This document shows positions 21,183-33,219 of a DNA stretch of 64,000 nucleotides, in pieces. Position numbers and translations under genes: made by a program. This DNA comes from Mesodorylaimus sp. YZB2_4 (lineage: Eukaryota > Nematoda > Enoplea > Dorylaimida > Dorylaimidae): NCBI GenBank assembly GCA_030248295.1, contig JASANH010000554.1:434001-498000 (forward strand), in the 5' to 3' direction. The notes below the pieces were generated by a model. That model had not been told where the DNA came from and did no database searches. It saw only the letters and a program-made list of their open reading frames with translations. Within the stretch, counting starts at the first letter, position 1, and every line of letters begins with the position of its first letter.

Positions 21183-22088
21183 ATGGCTCAAAAAATTGAA
21201 GTGATGAATCCGGAAATAGAACTGTCTTCGGATCAATATTTTGACGTTTCCAAAGCTTCCTTAATCGCAACCCTCACTCCGTATTCAACCGCAAAGTACA
21301 TCGGCGATGTCTCAGGGAAGACATTGGTTGATTTCGGATGCGGAAATGGGGAATCTATCGAGCGGTTTTTATCACGAGGAGCCGCTTTTTGTTTGGGCTT
21401 TGATAACAGCGAAACGATGATCAAATCACAAGGATTTTGTATCGCGGACGAGAAAGAATTGAATATAGAAACGTATGTAAAATACGAAAACTAGCGACTT
21501 TGATCACCACTGCATCTTCTTTTTAGTCAAATTCAGAAAAACTTTAAGTCCGCGTTTTTGATCAAGGACTGCTTTCAACAACTTGATAATGTTTACGGAC
21601 TGTTCGATGTGGCGTTGAGTGAATGGGTCGTTGGTTACTGCTCGAGTGAAGCACAGCTACTCAATCATTTTAAAAACGCCTACAACTTGTTAAAACCAAA
21701 CGGAAAGTTCGCGATTGTGGCTCCTGGATTCTTGGCGCATTCAGATCAAGACCAAAACATAATCGCTGACTTATTTGGTTATTTCCAACCATTGAGACAC
21801 CAGACGAGCGGTCAGGATCCATATTTCTTAGAATGGTCGATGTATCGCCCCGCTTTGCCGGAAGCGAGCAAAACAGGCAGACCATTCACACGCAAGGTCG
21901 CATTCAACTTCGCCGAATTCCATTGGTCAAAATATATCTTGACGGCAACTTTGCAAAAAGCAGGCTTTGGACATGTGGAAGATATACCATTGTTATTTCC
22001 AGAGGAGACTGATCCAATAGAACAAAAACAAGTAGAAAGCTTAACAGAACCAGTGATCCTAATTGGGGCTGAGAAGCGCAATGGTTGA
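21183..22088 (+). CDS. SAM-dependent methyltransferase (class I fold)
   Basis: Two exons: 21183-21472 and 21527-22088, joined in phase across a 54-bp intron (donor GTATGT, acceptor TTTTTTAG), giving 283 residues. Motif I is LVDFGCGNGESIERFLSRG at residues about 48-65, followed by an acidic position in GFDNSETMI (motif II); motif post-III reads LFDVALSEWVVGYCSSEAQL and NLLKPNGKFAIVAPGF. The C-terminal half contains FTRKVAFNFAEFHWSKYILT and a final VILIGAEKR strand. This is the small-molecule class I (type 11/12) layout. The substrate cannot be told. The frame is fully open with no defects, although it is enclosed by inverted repeats of family R, and copy B of that repeat starts about 10 bp after the stop and must form the 3' UTR. 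Horizontal origin is possible but not shown. Confidence 0.85.
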
Positions 22089-22097
22089 ACTTTTTAT

Positions 22098-22560
22098 CAT
22101 CTTCTGATGGGATAATATATTGTCTCGTGATAGAAATACAGTAGATAGTGCCTGTTGAGGCATTGCTGCCCTTCTTAAAGTTGGACCTTCTCCGTGTATA
22201 ATCATTTACCTGTGTGATGCAATCACATTGATAGTGTGCATATTTGCCAGGTCTTAGCCTCGCCAGTTGCGCACCAGGTTCGACCCGCTACGAGAGGCCC
22301 CATCATCTCATTTCACACTACTCAGATGCTATAGAGAAGGATCAAGCTCCACCGCATAAGCGAACTTAATAGCAAGTCTCACCATTTTCGATGTTGATGT
22401 CAAGTTGTGTTGTTACTGTTTCGCTTCGGAACTGCAGATATATCCTAACTGTGTCCCTTGGTCTTTTTCCAAGCTTTCATCTTTCTACGTGTCGATCTGT
22501 AGAGCCCGCTGGTTTCGTCGTCTTTCGTCGAGTGTGGAAGTTGTTAGTGAGGGCGAGATT
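22098..22560 (+). repeat. Dispersed repeat family R, copy B
   Basis: Plus-oriented copy, inverted relative to copy A (18240-18780). It begins CTTCTGATGGGATAATATA right after the methyltransferase stop codon. Confidence 0.75.
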
Positions 22561-22777
22561 GAGGCGCAAGTTGCTTTATGTATTTTTAATTTTCGAGACT
22601 AGTAAAGTGTATCAAAACATATATTTTCGGTTCGCTCAGAAGCGAGTTCTGACCCCCCCCTACTCGAGAGTTTGACTGGAGTTATCTTATGAAAGATTTG
22701 ATAGAGGATATTAATTTAAGAACATTTAGAAAATAGAGGTAGAAGTTGTCAACAAGTAATTTTGAGCCATCAGTGAA

Positions 22778-23831
22778 ATGAGCGAAATTAAGTCGTTTTT
22801 AGAGTTTTATGGACTCGGCCCGTTGGTTTTCCTATCTCCGCCATAAGAACATCACATTTGGAACAAAAAGCACTCAGAATTTAAAAACAACAACGCACCA
22901 TCGGGATCGATTTTAAAGAAGTTGTGGAAGAGTCGGGAATTGGAAAAACTGGTAAGATGAGTTGCTTTGATTGACCGCCCTCGCTGATAAGCAACAATTA
23001 TTTCAGTCGAAGAGTGCAAAAAACGTTGGGAGTCTAATACGAGACGAATATGTCAAAAAATTGAAGAAGCGTGTGACCGGCTCAGCGGCCGACGAAGGAG
23101 ACACGTCCAAATACGCTAGCTCGTTGTCATTCTTGCAAGAAGTGCCGTGGCATCGTGAGTAAGTCATTGCTGTTATTTCCAGCTACGAGGCATCTTGCAG
23201 GGTTTCGAGTGTGTAAGTTAGCTGGGCTATTTATAAGAGGGCCACATTCAAATTCAAATTGAAATAAACGGCAGTCAAATCAATCATGTGTCAAGATGAG
23301 AACAGCGCCCATAATATTCTGTTACTGCTTTTATTTATTCCAGGAATGCATTTTTTGGGTTTTTAGGACTGACACTAACCTGCCACAAGCAGCGCATGAT
23401 ACAACGACGGAAAGTGTCGATACCAGTCCCGAATCGCAACAGCGTGCACCGAGTGCGATGTCAGACCCAATATCACCATCGTCGTCCGCTGTTGCTTTGG
23501 CGACATCGTCTAAGCGACGACGTCAGTCGAGTGATGAGTGCGTTTCGATTGGTACACGAATGGCATTGGCGATGGAACAGTTAGTTGGTGATGGGCCGCG
23601 ACAAAGTTCTGGTTCATTGAAGAATCGAGCTTATGGTACGTTTATTCAATACGCCATATGTGCCACTAAAGTAGGGCTAAATAAGCACATGTTTCAGGTG
23701 ATTTAGTCGTCGATGTTCTGGAGAAATTGCAAAAGTCGAACAACAAACGACGACACAAGTATGCCCTACAACAGCTTCGAAATTGGTTGGATGAGTTTGA
23801 GGACGACGCGGATGATGATGAGAGGGAGTGA
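22778..23831 (+). pseudogene. MADF (Myb/SANT-like) gene of a PIF/Harbinger element
   Basis: MADF proteins are the DNA-binding partner encoded next to the transposase in PIF/Harbinger elements. The exon ending GIDFKEVVEESGIGKT (donor at about 22952) joins in phase after a 52-bp intron to VEECKKRWES; a one-base frameshift then leads into LIRDEYVKKLKKRVTGSA and ASSLSFLQEVPWHRE. Later exons contain STSPESQQRAPSAMSDPI-type serine-rich linker and, after the acceptor TTTCAG near 23697, GDLVVDVLEKLQKSNNKRRH and LQQLRNWLDEFEDD, a BESS-like C-terminal helix, ending at 23831. A stop also lies in the first part. It converges on the transposase, 94 bp apart. Confidence 0.75.
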
Positions 23832-23924
23832 GAATGTTGATGTTGGTTAGCGGTTGAGGTAAAAGCTACGGGAAAATTCGTTTATGACCGACAGGCAAAA
23901 GCACATACTGTAATGCCACATAAC

Positions 23925-25090
23925 CTAACACCAACCTTCCTTTGCTGCCTCGTTTTGCCACGGAATAGCTCCTTCTGCACTGAAAAAATAGTGCTTAAAT
24001 TTTTCACGAATGGCATATCGAGTGCGCTCAGTACTGCGATCAACTTCCAAAGGGAATAAACTGTAAGCATGGTCAAAATCTCTCCTCCAATCCCCAGCAA
24101 TCACGTGGCCGTTTGCGTCTTCATAATCGACATAGTTGGCTGGAACGTATCGGGGTTCAGCATGATCGACAGCGTCAGCGCTTTGACCACGTCATCCACA
24201 GCCGTCACGTTCGCGTCAATTTTATTTTCTAATATTCGCCACCTCGTCGAAAGGATTCCGAATGCGTTCGAAAAGAAGCCTTTGTAGTTGTAATAAAGGG
24301 AGCCAGATTTCGGCGGCTTCTATAAAATAATCAAAACATAGAATGGTCGAACTGACAGGCAGGTTAGGGGGATTTAAATTTTGCGCCTTAGGACCCAAAC
24401 CCCAATGTAAGCTGTTATGTATTACCTGAATTGCGATGTGCTTTCCGTCGATTGCCCCAACACAAAGCGGAAAGTTCCATTTCGTCCAAAATTCGTTCGC
24501 AACTTCTTGCCATTGGGAACGATTTGGCGGTGCCAAGTAGTCATCTTTCAAAACTGTCCAAATCGCTTTTGTCATCTCCCGAACTATTTTTACAGCAGTT
24601 GCTTTGCCCAAACGGTAACTGAAGGCTAAGCTGCTCAACGATCCGCCAGCAGACAGATATCTAAAGAAATAAACGGACACAATGCAATCATCTCCACATA
24701 TAAGCGGTAATTCGGTAGATCTTATTTAAGAAGTCTGCAGGCGGGAATTCAAATTTTAAATCTAGACTGAATTATTGGTCACGGATTATTTGCATGCAGG
24801 AACAGAACGATGACTTACCTTAGTGTAAACGCTAACCTCTCCATTGTCGATACCGGCATTCGATGCGTTCTTGCATGCAAAACTACTTTCTTGATTTTTC
24901 CCAACAAATCGTCGAATCTGCTAACCGTCATCCGAAAATATGCAAAGTGGTCGTCAGGAAACTGTTCTCTCATGGGAATGACCAGCTTCTATATTCGCCT
25001 TCCGTTCGTCGACGCAAATTAATACCTCGCACAACGATCGCCTTTGCGTTTTCTCATAAACGAGTTCCACCACCAGGCGCTAGCAGCCGC
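23925..25090 (-). pseudogene. PIF/Harbinger transposase with internal deletion
   Basis: Exons on the minus strand: about 25090-24819 (FPDDHFAYFRMTVSRFDDLL, PVSTMERLAFTLR), 24660-24426 (YLSAGGSLSSLAFSYRLGKA, WNFPLCVGAIDGKHIAIQ with the first catalytic Asp), and 24319-23925. The last exon reads SGSLYYNYKGFF and then jumps straight to NAFGILSTRWRIL: the whole stretch with the second Asp and the catalytic Glu (normally VVENAFGIL) is missing, about 110 residues, without loss of frame. A frameshift follows (ALTLS to HAEPRYVPANYVDYED), and the end AEGAIPWQNEAAKEGWC matches the family. Splice phases at both introns fit. It cannot be catalytically active. Confidence 0.88.
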
Positions 25091-25388
25091 AACTAAAATC
25101 TTCTTTCTTTCTAATTCCATTCTTTTCCCCAATTTCTTTAACAGTCGCTGCTACGCGGAGTACGAACTTATAAACGAGAAGAAACCAAAGCCAGCATACT
25201 TAGGTACTTATTACAGCTGCCCATTTCAGCCGCTTTCCCACCCACTCCTTGCACATTTTTCTCCCCGTCACCGGTCTCCCTATTCACCTTCTTCCGGCCG
25301 AGCCCCGGCGCGGACCCCGGCTAAAGTGTATTTGTTCCACCCCCATCCTACCCCGGCCACGACCCCGGTCCGCCACGCGTAGAAAACG
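25091..25388. other. GC-rich low-complexity stretch
   Basis: Contains CCCCGG-rich repeats (25290-25370) that resemble the GC-rich subterminal parts of the hAT-like MITE at 16434-17031. No gene seen. Confidence 0.45.
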
Positions 25389-25690
25389 CCTTTAGCCTCG
25401 CCAGTTGCGCACCAGGTTCGACCTAACGACTTTAGCGAGAAAGGCCAAGCATCGTCTGATTTCACACTAACTGACAGAATGCTATAGAGAAGGATACAAG
25501 CTCCTATACCGGAACATTAAGCGAACTTAATAGCACAGTCTCAGCCATTTGTCGAATGTTGAATGTCAAGTTGTGTTGTTACTGTTTCGCTTCGGGTATA
25601 CTGCACAGTATATATCCTATCACTAGTGTCCATTGGTCTTTGTATAAATCGCAAGCTTTTCATCTTTACTAAACGTGCCTGATCTTGCCT
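25389..25690 (+). repeat. Dispersed repeat family R, copy C
   Basis: Third copy, truncated at its left end: it starts at TTTAGCCTCGCCAGTTGCGC and runs to CTTTACTAAACGTGCCTGATC. It keeps the TATACTGCACAGTATA palindrome that copy A also has. Confidence 0.75.
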
Positions 25691-26071
25691 AACCAATGGC
25701 TAGAAAATAGGGGTTTATATCTGTCTTGGTTCAGCCGACCTCTGGATCAGTAAAAATAGCTGCTGGTCCGCTTCGGGTCCTGATTTAGCTACAAAGGCTG
25801 GTTCGATCGAGCCTGGCTGCTGCACTGCCTATGTTTAGGCCATGTCATAGTTTACTTCTCCGATAATGTTTAAGCTTCTCACACTATATCTCTTTTTTTT
25901 TATTAACGACCAATAAAATACTGCAGTTTCATTTACTGAGGTCTCACAACACCATGTCATATACAGTTTATAAATAATGCTTTCAAAAAACTGGTCTTGT
26001 GATATAATCTATTATTATTATTTTTAGGGGTAGCATAGTCTGCGACACACAAAGAGCTTTGAATTTTTTTC

Positions 26072-26794
26072 AAAAAAGTCTGTTATCGCGGACTAAAAAC
26101 TTTTAGACCAGCCAATGCCCGCAGTGGATAACCAGGGCTTAGGATGGTTGGTCTACTCGGCCACTGCAAAATGCCACCACACTCGATTAGGAAACATGCT
26201 CAAGCAGCTTTTCCTGCAAGAATATCAGCAACACGACTGAGCACTGAGCAGATGGTCATTAAAAGATCCAGCTCGTGGTCTGCATCGTGGGTTCGAAGTG
26301 TCTGACTCGAGCTAAGTGCGCACTGCTGGCGAGCGTTCGACACGCGCTTGTGTAAGTCATTCTGTGTAATGAGTCCGTGCATCCTCGAATGCGCCTTCGC
26401 GGATGTGATGGACATAAGCATGAACACAAAGTTGGAAGAAGGGACGGAAAGATTTTGGGAATGCTTCTCGAGGCTAGAGCATCTAAGCCATGCCACTTTA
26501 TTCGCAGCTGCAGGGTATGAGTCTAGAGGCAAGGGCTAATCGATAGTTCTAACATTTTTAGGTTACTACCCTTTATGGAGCCTGTCCACAAAGCAGCGGT
26601 GCGGAGCGGTGCAGATTTTATGCTAAGGTCGGAATGCATGTGCGAGTGAGTGATTATACACTGTGTGCAATGCGCAGCCTGTCAGGTCATGACTTCGTGT
26701 GGCCGAGTAGACCAGCCATCGTAAGCCCTGGTTATCCACTCTGTGCATTGGTTGGTCTAATAGCTTTGAGTCTGTCATAACAGACTATTTTGGA
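26072..26794. mobile_element. MITE with long (about 95-bp) terminal inverted repeats
   Basis: Left arm 26072-26166 and right arm 26699-26794 are inverted copies sharing AGTCTGTTAT, TTAGACCA-CCAATG, AGTGGATAACCAGGGCTTA and GGTCTACTCGGCCAC. The 530-bp interior has no transposase. The word TTAGACCAGCC also marks the foldback at 36519-36576 and a site near 4130, suggesting one family. Confidence 0.8.
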
Positions 26795-27390
26795 ATTATA
26801 AGACGGTTTTTCATTTTTGCTACAAGCTATTTTCGACCAAAACACCAAACATGCCAACTGAGAAATAAGGTGAAGGTGATAAATCGACTGAGAAATAAGG
26901 TGACTACAATGCGCCTCCTTCAAAATCTATAGAAAATATTAACTAGTGTGCGTGTACATAAAAGGAGCGTAAAATGGTGTTCCGTTTTTATTCCTGGTTT
27001 TCCAGACAAGAATTATATCTTTTCCCCGATTATTCTCCCACTTTTGCAGCAGTAAAACCAATTTCAACAGGTTCACACCCACACCATGATTACCCTTCCT
27101 TGGTCAAGTGTTTTTGAAAAATCTGCTCGATCTGATTTTTTCCAGAATGTTAAGATCTTTAGAAAAGGGCAGATGACTCAAAATTTGGAACCTGTAAATC
27201 CGAGTTCTCACAGTTTCCCCAGGTTCTCTAGACAGTTCTTGGATTCCCCTTAAACTCGACTTTTCCAGGTTTCCTTGGTTTTTCAGCCTTGTGTGAACCC
27301 TGTAGCCCTGGAATTGAACGTGAAACCGCGTCTGAGGTTATTCGTACAATCCGCCAACAGGACGACCATTTCATAGTCAGAACCTAATAC
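26795..27390. other. No gene recognised
   Basis: AT-rich sequence with no coding signal on either strand. Confidence 0.5.
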
Positions 27391-27900
27391 TCTCTGTAAC
27401 CCCCCGCCTGGTAGGCCATGGCGAGTGGGAGAGAGTAATCGATACTCTCCCCTGGCTGGGAAACGTCAACCCCTCGGGTTGATGTTTCAGGCGTAGGTAT
27501 AGTCGCAAGACTATCCCCCCCCACAGTTCGCCCCCCCCACCCCGCCGCCCCCCCCCTCCTACCCTGCAGGCCTGGTAAATTGGCGTCACGGACCTTGGGG
27601 CCATCCATAGTGTGTAAGTCCCCGCAACCCGGTTGCCATGTTCTCACGTCAGGGCAACCAACACACGCCACAGCCAGCGGTCCAGACCGGAAGTAACCCC
27701 CCGCCTAGTACCATGGCAGGGAGAGACTATCCTGCTCCCCTGGCTGGGAAACGTCAACCCCCGGTTGATGGTTCAGCCGTAGGAAGTCGAAGACGTCCTG
27801 CTCCACATTTTTGTCCCGCCGACTTCGGTCGGCCGCCTCCCTCCTACGCCTGCCAGGCCCGGTTACATCTCTCCATCAAATGCACGGATTCTTCTAATAT
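27391..27900 (+). repeat. Two fragments related to Gypsy gag, opposite orientation
   Basis: 27405-27500 resembles the reverse complement of 33620-33715 inside the Gypsy gag region (shared CTCCCCTGGCTGGGA, GTTGATGTTTC and GGTATAGTCGC). A second, shorter version is at 27695-27790. They lie just outside the 3' LTR and point the other way from the resident element, so they are leftovers of an earlier insertion of a related element. Confidence 0.6.
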
Positions 27901-27906
27901 ACAGTA

Positions 27907-27910
27907 TATG
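27907..27910. repeat. Target-site duplication TATG (left)
   Basis: TATG directly precedes the LTR TGTGATG start; the same four bases follow the other LTR at 35828-35831. Confidence 0.85.
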
Positions 27911-28475
27911 TGTGATGAAGTTGGCTGGGTTGTGACCTACAGACCTAACCACACCACACTCAATGATGCTTACCCAAAGTCCGCGGGCGATAGGGCGAGA
28001 ATCGATTGTTGCGCCGAGCGCCAGGAAGACGGGCCATTGACCAAACGATTAATTATGAATAACGAAACTATGAGGCTTCTTTACTCGATGACGAGGCGTG
28101 AAATGATCACTCTCACACACTGACTAATACATGAACAGGCGCCCCTATTTATACCTTTGTATACGTGCCTATACGTGCCCTAATACACGTGCCTGGTAAG
28201 AACTGGTCTATCAGAACAAATATGCACACCAGGAACAGGTCTGGCTCAATAATATGAGATAAAATGACACAATGCAAAACAAGCTACAACACAGGGCCCG
28301 GCCCGCGATCCAGAACATATTACCTGTGCACACCTAATCATACACGACAGACTGGGTCCATTCTAATGTGCGATGATCCATTCGTGATTATGGCCTGTTA
28401 CCGTGCTTGTCATAAGAAGTGATTGTCAATGGAAAAATTGCGCGGCAAAGTTTGACTTCGAATAGCCTTATCACA
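27911..28475 (-). repeat. 3' LTR of the Gypsy element (565 bp)
   Basis: Begins TGTGATGAAG and ends CTTATCACA, a short inverted TGTGAT/ATCACA end as usual for LTRs. It is 20 bp longer than the other LTR because of an extra GTATACGTGCCTATACGTGC copy near 28158. A purine-rich polypurine tract is not evident just inside it. Confidence 0.9.
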
Positions 28476-29289
28476 CACGCCGGGGATTAAGACGAAAGCG
28501 TCCTCGCTCGTCATTTCTTCTTCGTAGTCCATGGCTCTGGCTGATATCGCTCTGTCTTGGTTGGATTTCACCGCAGACCATCACCTCGACTCCGCGTTGG
28601 CGCTTGGGTTGGCGCCCTTGATCGACTGGGCTTTAAATTGTTGATGTTGATGCTGCGGTCACAGCTGGCGGTGCGGCTGGTACGGCCATTGTCGGAGGGG
28701 GCTGTTGAGGTGGGTTGCTTGATATAACCATGGTCGGTGGTGATACGGGTTCCACTGGCTTGCTGGGTGACGATGGCGGTGTCTGGAATTCCGGAGATTG
28801 TCGACCTAAACCTACCCCTAGAGACTCCCGAGATGAAGATGGTAACTCGCATAGCGGCTGCTGCTGTTCTTGTGCCAGTGGCTGCTTCTGCAGTATCGTG
28901 TCTCGGGGCTCTGTACCTTCCGGTGGTCGGTCAGCTGGTATCTGCGCCGGCATGCCATTGCTGGATTGACTTTGAGCTATTGGGACAACGTCTTCATCGT
29001 CTTTGTCACATTCCGGTGGCAAATGCCCATGTCGCGACGGAGCGCGATGGATTTCAAGGCTCACATTACAGCCCAGGAGAGGCATGGTCGATTTGCGACT
29101 TAACGATGTGATTCTTTCCTTTTTATGCTTAGTTCGCTTTCCTGTGGCTCAGTCTCTTCGTTCTGTCTCCGACCAGAGTGGTCGCCTGCTTATCTTTGTC
29201 CGTAAAAGACAGTGTAACGAAGCTGTGATATATTCAGTCTCTCTCCTCTAGCCGACCTGAGCAGTCGGTTCTCTCGTCGCTCTCTTCAA
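28476..29289 (-). other. Region between pol and 3' LTR with proline-rich frame
   Basis: A minus-strand frame of 150 codons (29085-28633) starts MPLLGCNVSLEIHRAPSRHG and has an acidic stretch ECDKDDEDVVPI, then a proline- and glutamine-rich tail. It may be a small extra 3' ORF or the original C-terminal end of the polyprotein out of frame. No domain is recognised. Confidence 0.45.
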
Positions 29290-30462
29290 CTACGCTTCCA
29301 CAACGCCGCTCTCGCTACAGCCCAGGAGCATGGCGCGGTTTAAGGCGATTGTTGTGGACGATGATATACGCTTGCCCGTTGGTTGATTCCACAATCGAAT
29401 CACGCTGTCCACCAAAGTTGGCTTAGCCAAGATGATGTATGGTCCCTCCCACTTTGGCTGTAACTTTGCGCCCAGTCCCTTCGGGACAGTCTGCAGCCAT
29501 GCCAAGCTGTTGATTTCAGATTCGTACTTCTCTTTATGGCGGTCATAGTCCTGCTTTTGCCTTTCCTGGGCCTCGCGCAGGTTATTGCGAATGATGTACT
29601 TCATGGCTTCGAGGCCTGCAGCCACGTCGTCGGCATAGTCCTTGGTCTTTCGTCTCTCTGTTGGTTGCTTCGACAGTTCTTCTAGTATTTGCGGCTCTCT
29701 TCCGAACAGTATTTTGTATGGAGAATATTTCAGAGTGGACTGGATCGATGAACGGTATGCGAAAAGCAGAAACGGCAGTGCCTGATCCCACTCTTTTGCG
29801 AATTGTGTGATGTAAATGCCTAGCATGGTACCCAAAACTTTGTTGAATCGTTCCGTTAAGCCATTGCACATGGGATGATATGCCGTGGTGTTCTTCTCTT
29901 TAATGTCACACATTTTGCAAACTTCCTGCATCATGTTGGATAGAAATTCTTTTCCTCTGTCTGACACCAGTTCCGAGCAGCTGCCGTAACGGCACAATAT
30001 CTCCCGCACAATTGCTGTAGCTGCTGACTTTGATGTCTTGTCTGGCAATGGCACAGCTTCTACCCAACGTGAAAAATAGTCCGTAAATACGATGATGTAC
30101 TCATTTCCTTGTTTAGTGCGCGAAAGTGGCCCGAAAAGGTCAACACCTACACGTTCCCATGGTGCCGCTGTAAGTGGCATGGGCTGCATCGGTGCTGCAT
30201 GAGTGCGTGTGGGGTTCTTGAAGCGTGCGCACCAAGGACACTGTTTGACGTAGCGCTCCACGTCTCGGAAGTATCCATCCCAGTAGTAACGTTGTGCTAC
30301 CTTGTCAAATATCTTGCCTATTCCGAAATGTGCGGCGAACACATCACTATTGCACTGCTCTAGAATTTCGCCCTTGAGATTGTTCGGGATGACTGTCTGA
30401 AACACGGGTTCTGTGTTCTTGCTCCATTTCATGAGATGTACTAGGATGCCGTCTTTGATCAT
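29290..30462 (-). pseudogene. Gypsy integrase part of pol
   Basis: Starts with ATG directly after the TAA that ends the upstream pol frame, in the same frame. The zinc-binding region is AAHFGIGKIFDKVAQRYYWD then CPWCARFK; the first His of the HHCC set appears to be Asn (QCNSD). The catalytic triad is complete: Asp in GVDLFGPL, Asp in VSDRGKEF and Glu in GLTERFNK, with 35 residues between the last two. Near the C-terminus a one-base shift changes frame: the alternative frame reads IVHNNRLKPRHAPGL, the typical end of Gypsy integrases. Confidence 0.85.
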
Positions 30463-33219
30463 TTACCGTGGCCTCTCTAGCAGGAATTGCTTTGTTAGCT
30501 GCCCATCTCGTGGTAAAATCCCACCTTCCAGGAATTCGATCCTAGCTCGTAGTGCGCTATCACTGCGTTGTTGAAATGCTAGGTCTGCATAACGTGCGTT
30601 CTCCTCCCATTTGTTCAGATCCAACTGGGACACCTCTTTCTCAATGGCTGCTAGTACCGTGTTGTCAATACTAGCCCTTAATAAAGCATCGACGTTGGCA
30701 TGGAGTTTCCCTGGTCGATAGCGGATCTCAAAATGCATTCCCGCTAAATTGGCTATCCATTTTGCAAACCGGCCGTCATGAGTTTTATTCTTGAATATGT
30801 ATACTAAGGGCAGATGCTCCGTGATGATCGTGAACTTTTGCCCATAAATGTACGGCCGAAATAATTTAACGGCCCAGTATACACCTAGACCCTCTAGTTC
30901 TGAGACGGAATATCTTGTCTCACTTGGTAGCAGTGATCTGCTAGCGTACGCGACTGGGTGCTCCCTTCCGTTGTCATCTGCCTGTGCTAAGATTGCTCGT
31001 AGTCCTTCTCTGCTGGCGTCTGTATAGATGGTGAATGGCTTGTGGAAGTTTGGGAGCGCCAGAATGGGGGCTGAAGTTAGGCGCTGCTTCAGCTCATTGA
31101 ATGCTTTGTTGCTATCAGCTCCCCATCCAAATTTGACATTTTCTTTTGTCAGTTCAAACAGTGGGCGTGCCAGCTGCGAAAAGTTTTTAATAAAACGTCT
31201 GTAAAATGAACACATGCCCAAAAATCGACGTACTGCTTTCCTATCCTTCGGGACAGGCATTTCCTTCACTGCTTTTACTTTGCTCTCTTCGACTTTGAGT
31301 CCTGCGGCTGATATGGTGTGTCCAAGGAAAGAGAGCTCTGTCTTGAGAAAACTGCACTTGGATAACTTCAACCTGAGGTTGACCTTCTGTAAACGCTCGA
31401 ATACGGCCTGCAGACGTTGCTGATGCTCCTCAAAAGTAGAGGCAAACACCAAGACATCGTCCAGATAGACGAGGCAACGCTCCCAAGTTAGGCCAGATAA
31501 GACTGCATTCATTAGTCGCATAAAGACTGCGGGCGAGTTGGTGAGTCCAAATGGTAATACTTTCCACTGGTAGTGTCCTCCTCCAGGAATGCGAAAAGCT
31601 GTCTTTTCCTTATCACCATCCCTCAACTTTATTTGCCAATATCCCGATATTAAGTCCAGACTTGAAAAGAATTTTGCGCCTGACAGTGAATCTAGGATAT
31701 CGTCTATGCGTGGTAATGGGAACTCATCTCGCACTGTTATGGCGTTGAGTGCGCGATAGTCCACGCAGAATCGATATTCGCCTGTTTTTTTACGTACCAA
31801 GCATATCGGGCTTGCCCATGATGTACATGCATCTTCGATTTGGCCTCCTTCCTTCATTTCTTTTATCATTTTTTCCACAACCTCTCTCTGACGAAAGGGT
31901 AACCGGCGAGGCGGTACATGCACTGGTGGATGGTCTCCTGTGTTGATTGCGTGTTCGATTTCGACGTTCGCTGGTTTCAAGTCCAGTGTGCTAGTAGCAA
32001 ATATGCCCTTTTTAGCCCATTGTAGTAGGAATGTCTTCATGCTGCGTTTCTGACTTTCCATCAAATGGGGATTGTCAAAAGTCATGCATCGGATTTGCTG
32101 CACTGGGTCATCTTTCTTCTGACTGCGGTTGGTCAATGTGTGCAGATCAGTTGGAACGATTTCGGCTACTTCTTCTACGTGTCCTACGGCTGTGCCGGCT
32201 GGTAACGTGACAGGATTTTGCGAGTTGTTTCTGGCCTGCACGGGGACTTCTCCCTTTTTCATGTTAACTACGGAGTGAGCGATCAGGAGTGACATATCGC
32301 TAGACAGAGGCTCATAATTCGCTATGCAACAAGCTACCTGATCAGTGAACTCGTCATTGGTGCAGTGCCCCCAAATAAATTTTTCTGTGCGAGGCGGCAC
32401 GGTGGTCGGCTCTATTACTGTGATGATGTTCTTCATAGTGGGGTGCCTATCGACCTTGATCTCATTGCACATGTCGATCACGGCTGCACTCAAAGGCATT
32501 TTCTGTGAAAAATCGAATTGTAGTTTACCCATTTTCGCCATCATGTCCCTTCCGATGATCATAGGCACAGGTAATCCGTCCATGACATAAAGCGGGTGTT
32601 TGATAATGCGGTCCAGAACTTGCACATCAGTGACGATGATGCTACGTGCAATCGCGGCTGTACCATTGATGGATTTCATGGGCGCTGACTTGCATGGCCT
32701 CACTTCGAGAGCAGGCTGGTTATGAAGCAATGTTTGAAGCAATGTCTCGTTGATGAAACTCTTGCCTGCACCAGTGTCCATTAATGCTCTTGACTGTACG
32801 TTTGTATCTACGAATTTTACCATAGGGACTGCTGCTGGGACGAACGAGTGGCCAAGTTCTGGTGCTACTGTATTCCCAAATTGTCCCCTATGTTGCCGTC
32901 TGCCCTTTCTTTTGCGTTTATTTTGTCCATAGAATTCATTATAATTCATCAACCAGAGATACATGGCTCTCATGGGGTACAAGAGGACATATAATCCCTT
33001 CACAAACGGTGGTCGTTCTATCATTGGCTCTTCCTTCCCCCACAGGAACCCAGCCGACCTTTCGCCGTTCACTAACTGCTGTTGATCATTTCTCGGATTC
33101 GTTCGTCTAACGATCCACGTGGTGGTGGCTATGATAGAAAGCAATGCGATCAGTCTCGTGTATAAGCTGATGAAAATAACTAAGACTGCTTCCACCCGAA
33201 TTATTGCTGATTGGTGCAT
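30463..33219 (-). pseudogene. Gypsy protease, reverse transcriptase and RNase H
   Basis: A 918-codon frame. Protease active site ALMDTGAGKSF at about residue 148; reverse transcriptase blocks RFCVDYRALNAIT at about 483, SSLDLISGYWQI at about 519 and LVYLDDVLVFAS at about 584; FLGHTIS and FLGMCSFYRRFI; RNase H TIYTDASREG at about 731, with TEHLPLVYIF where TDHxPL is usual and NVDALLRA for ADALSR. It ends in a TAA directly followed by the integrase ATG in the same frame, which either breaks a single polyprotein or separates two units. It overlaps the gag-side frame at 33107-33219, fitting a ribosomal frameshift layout. Confidence 0.9.
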
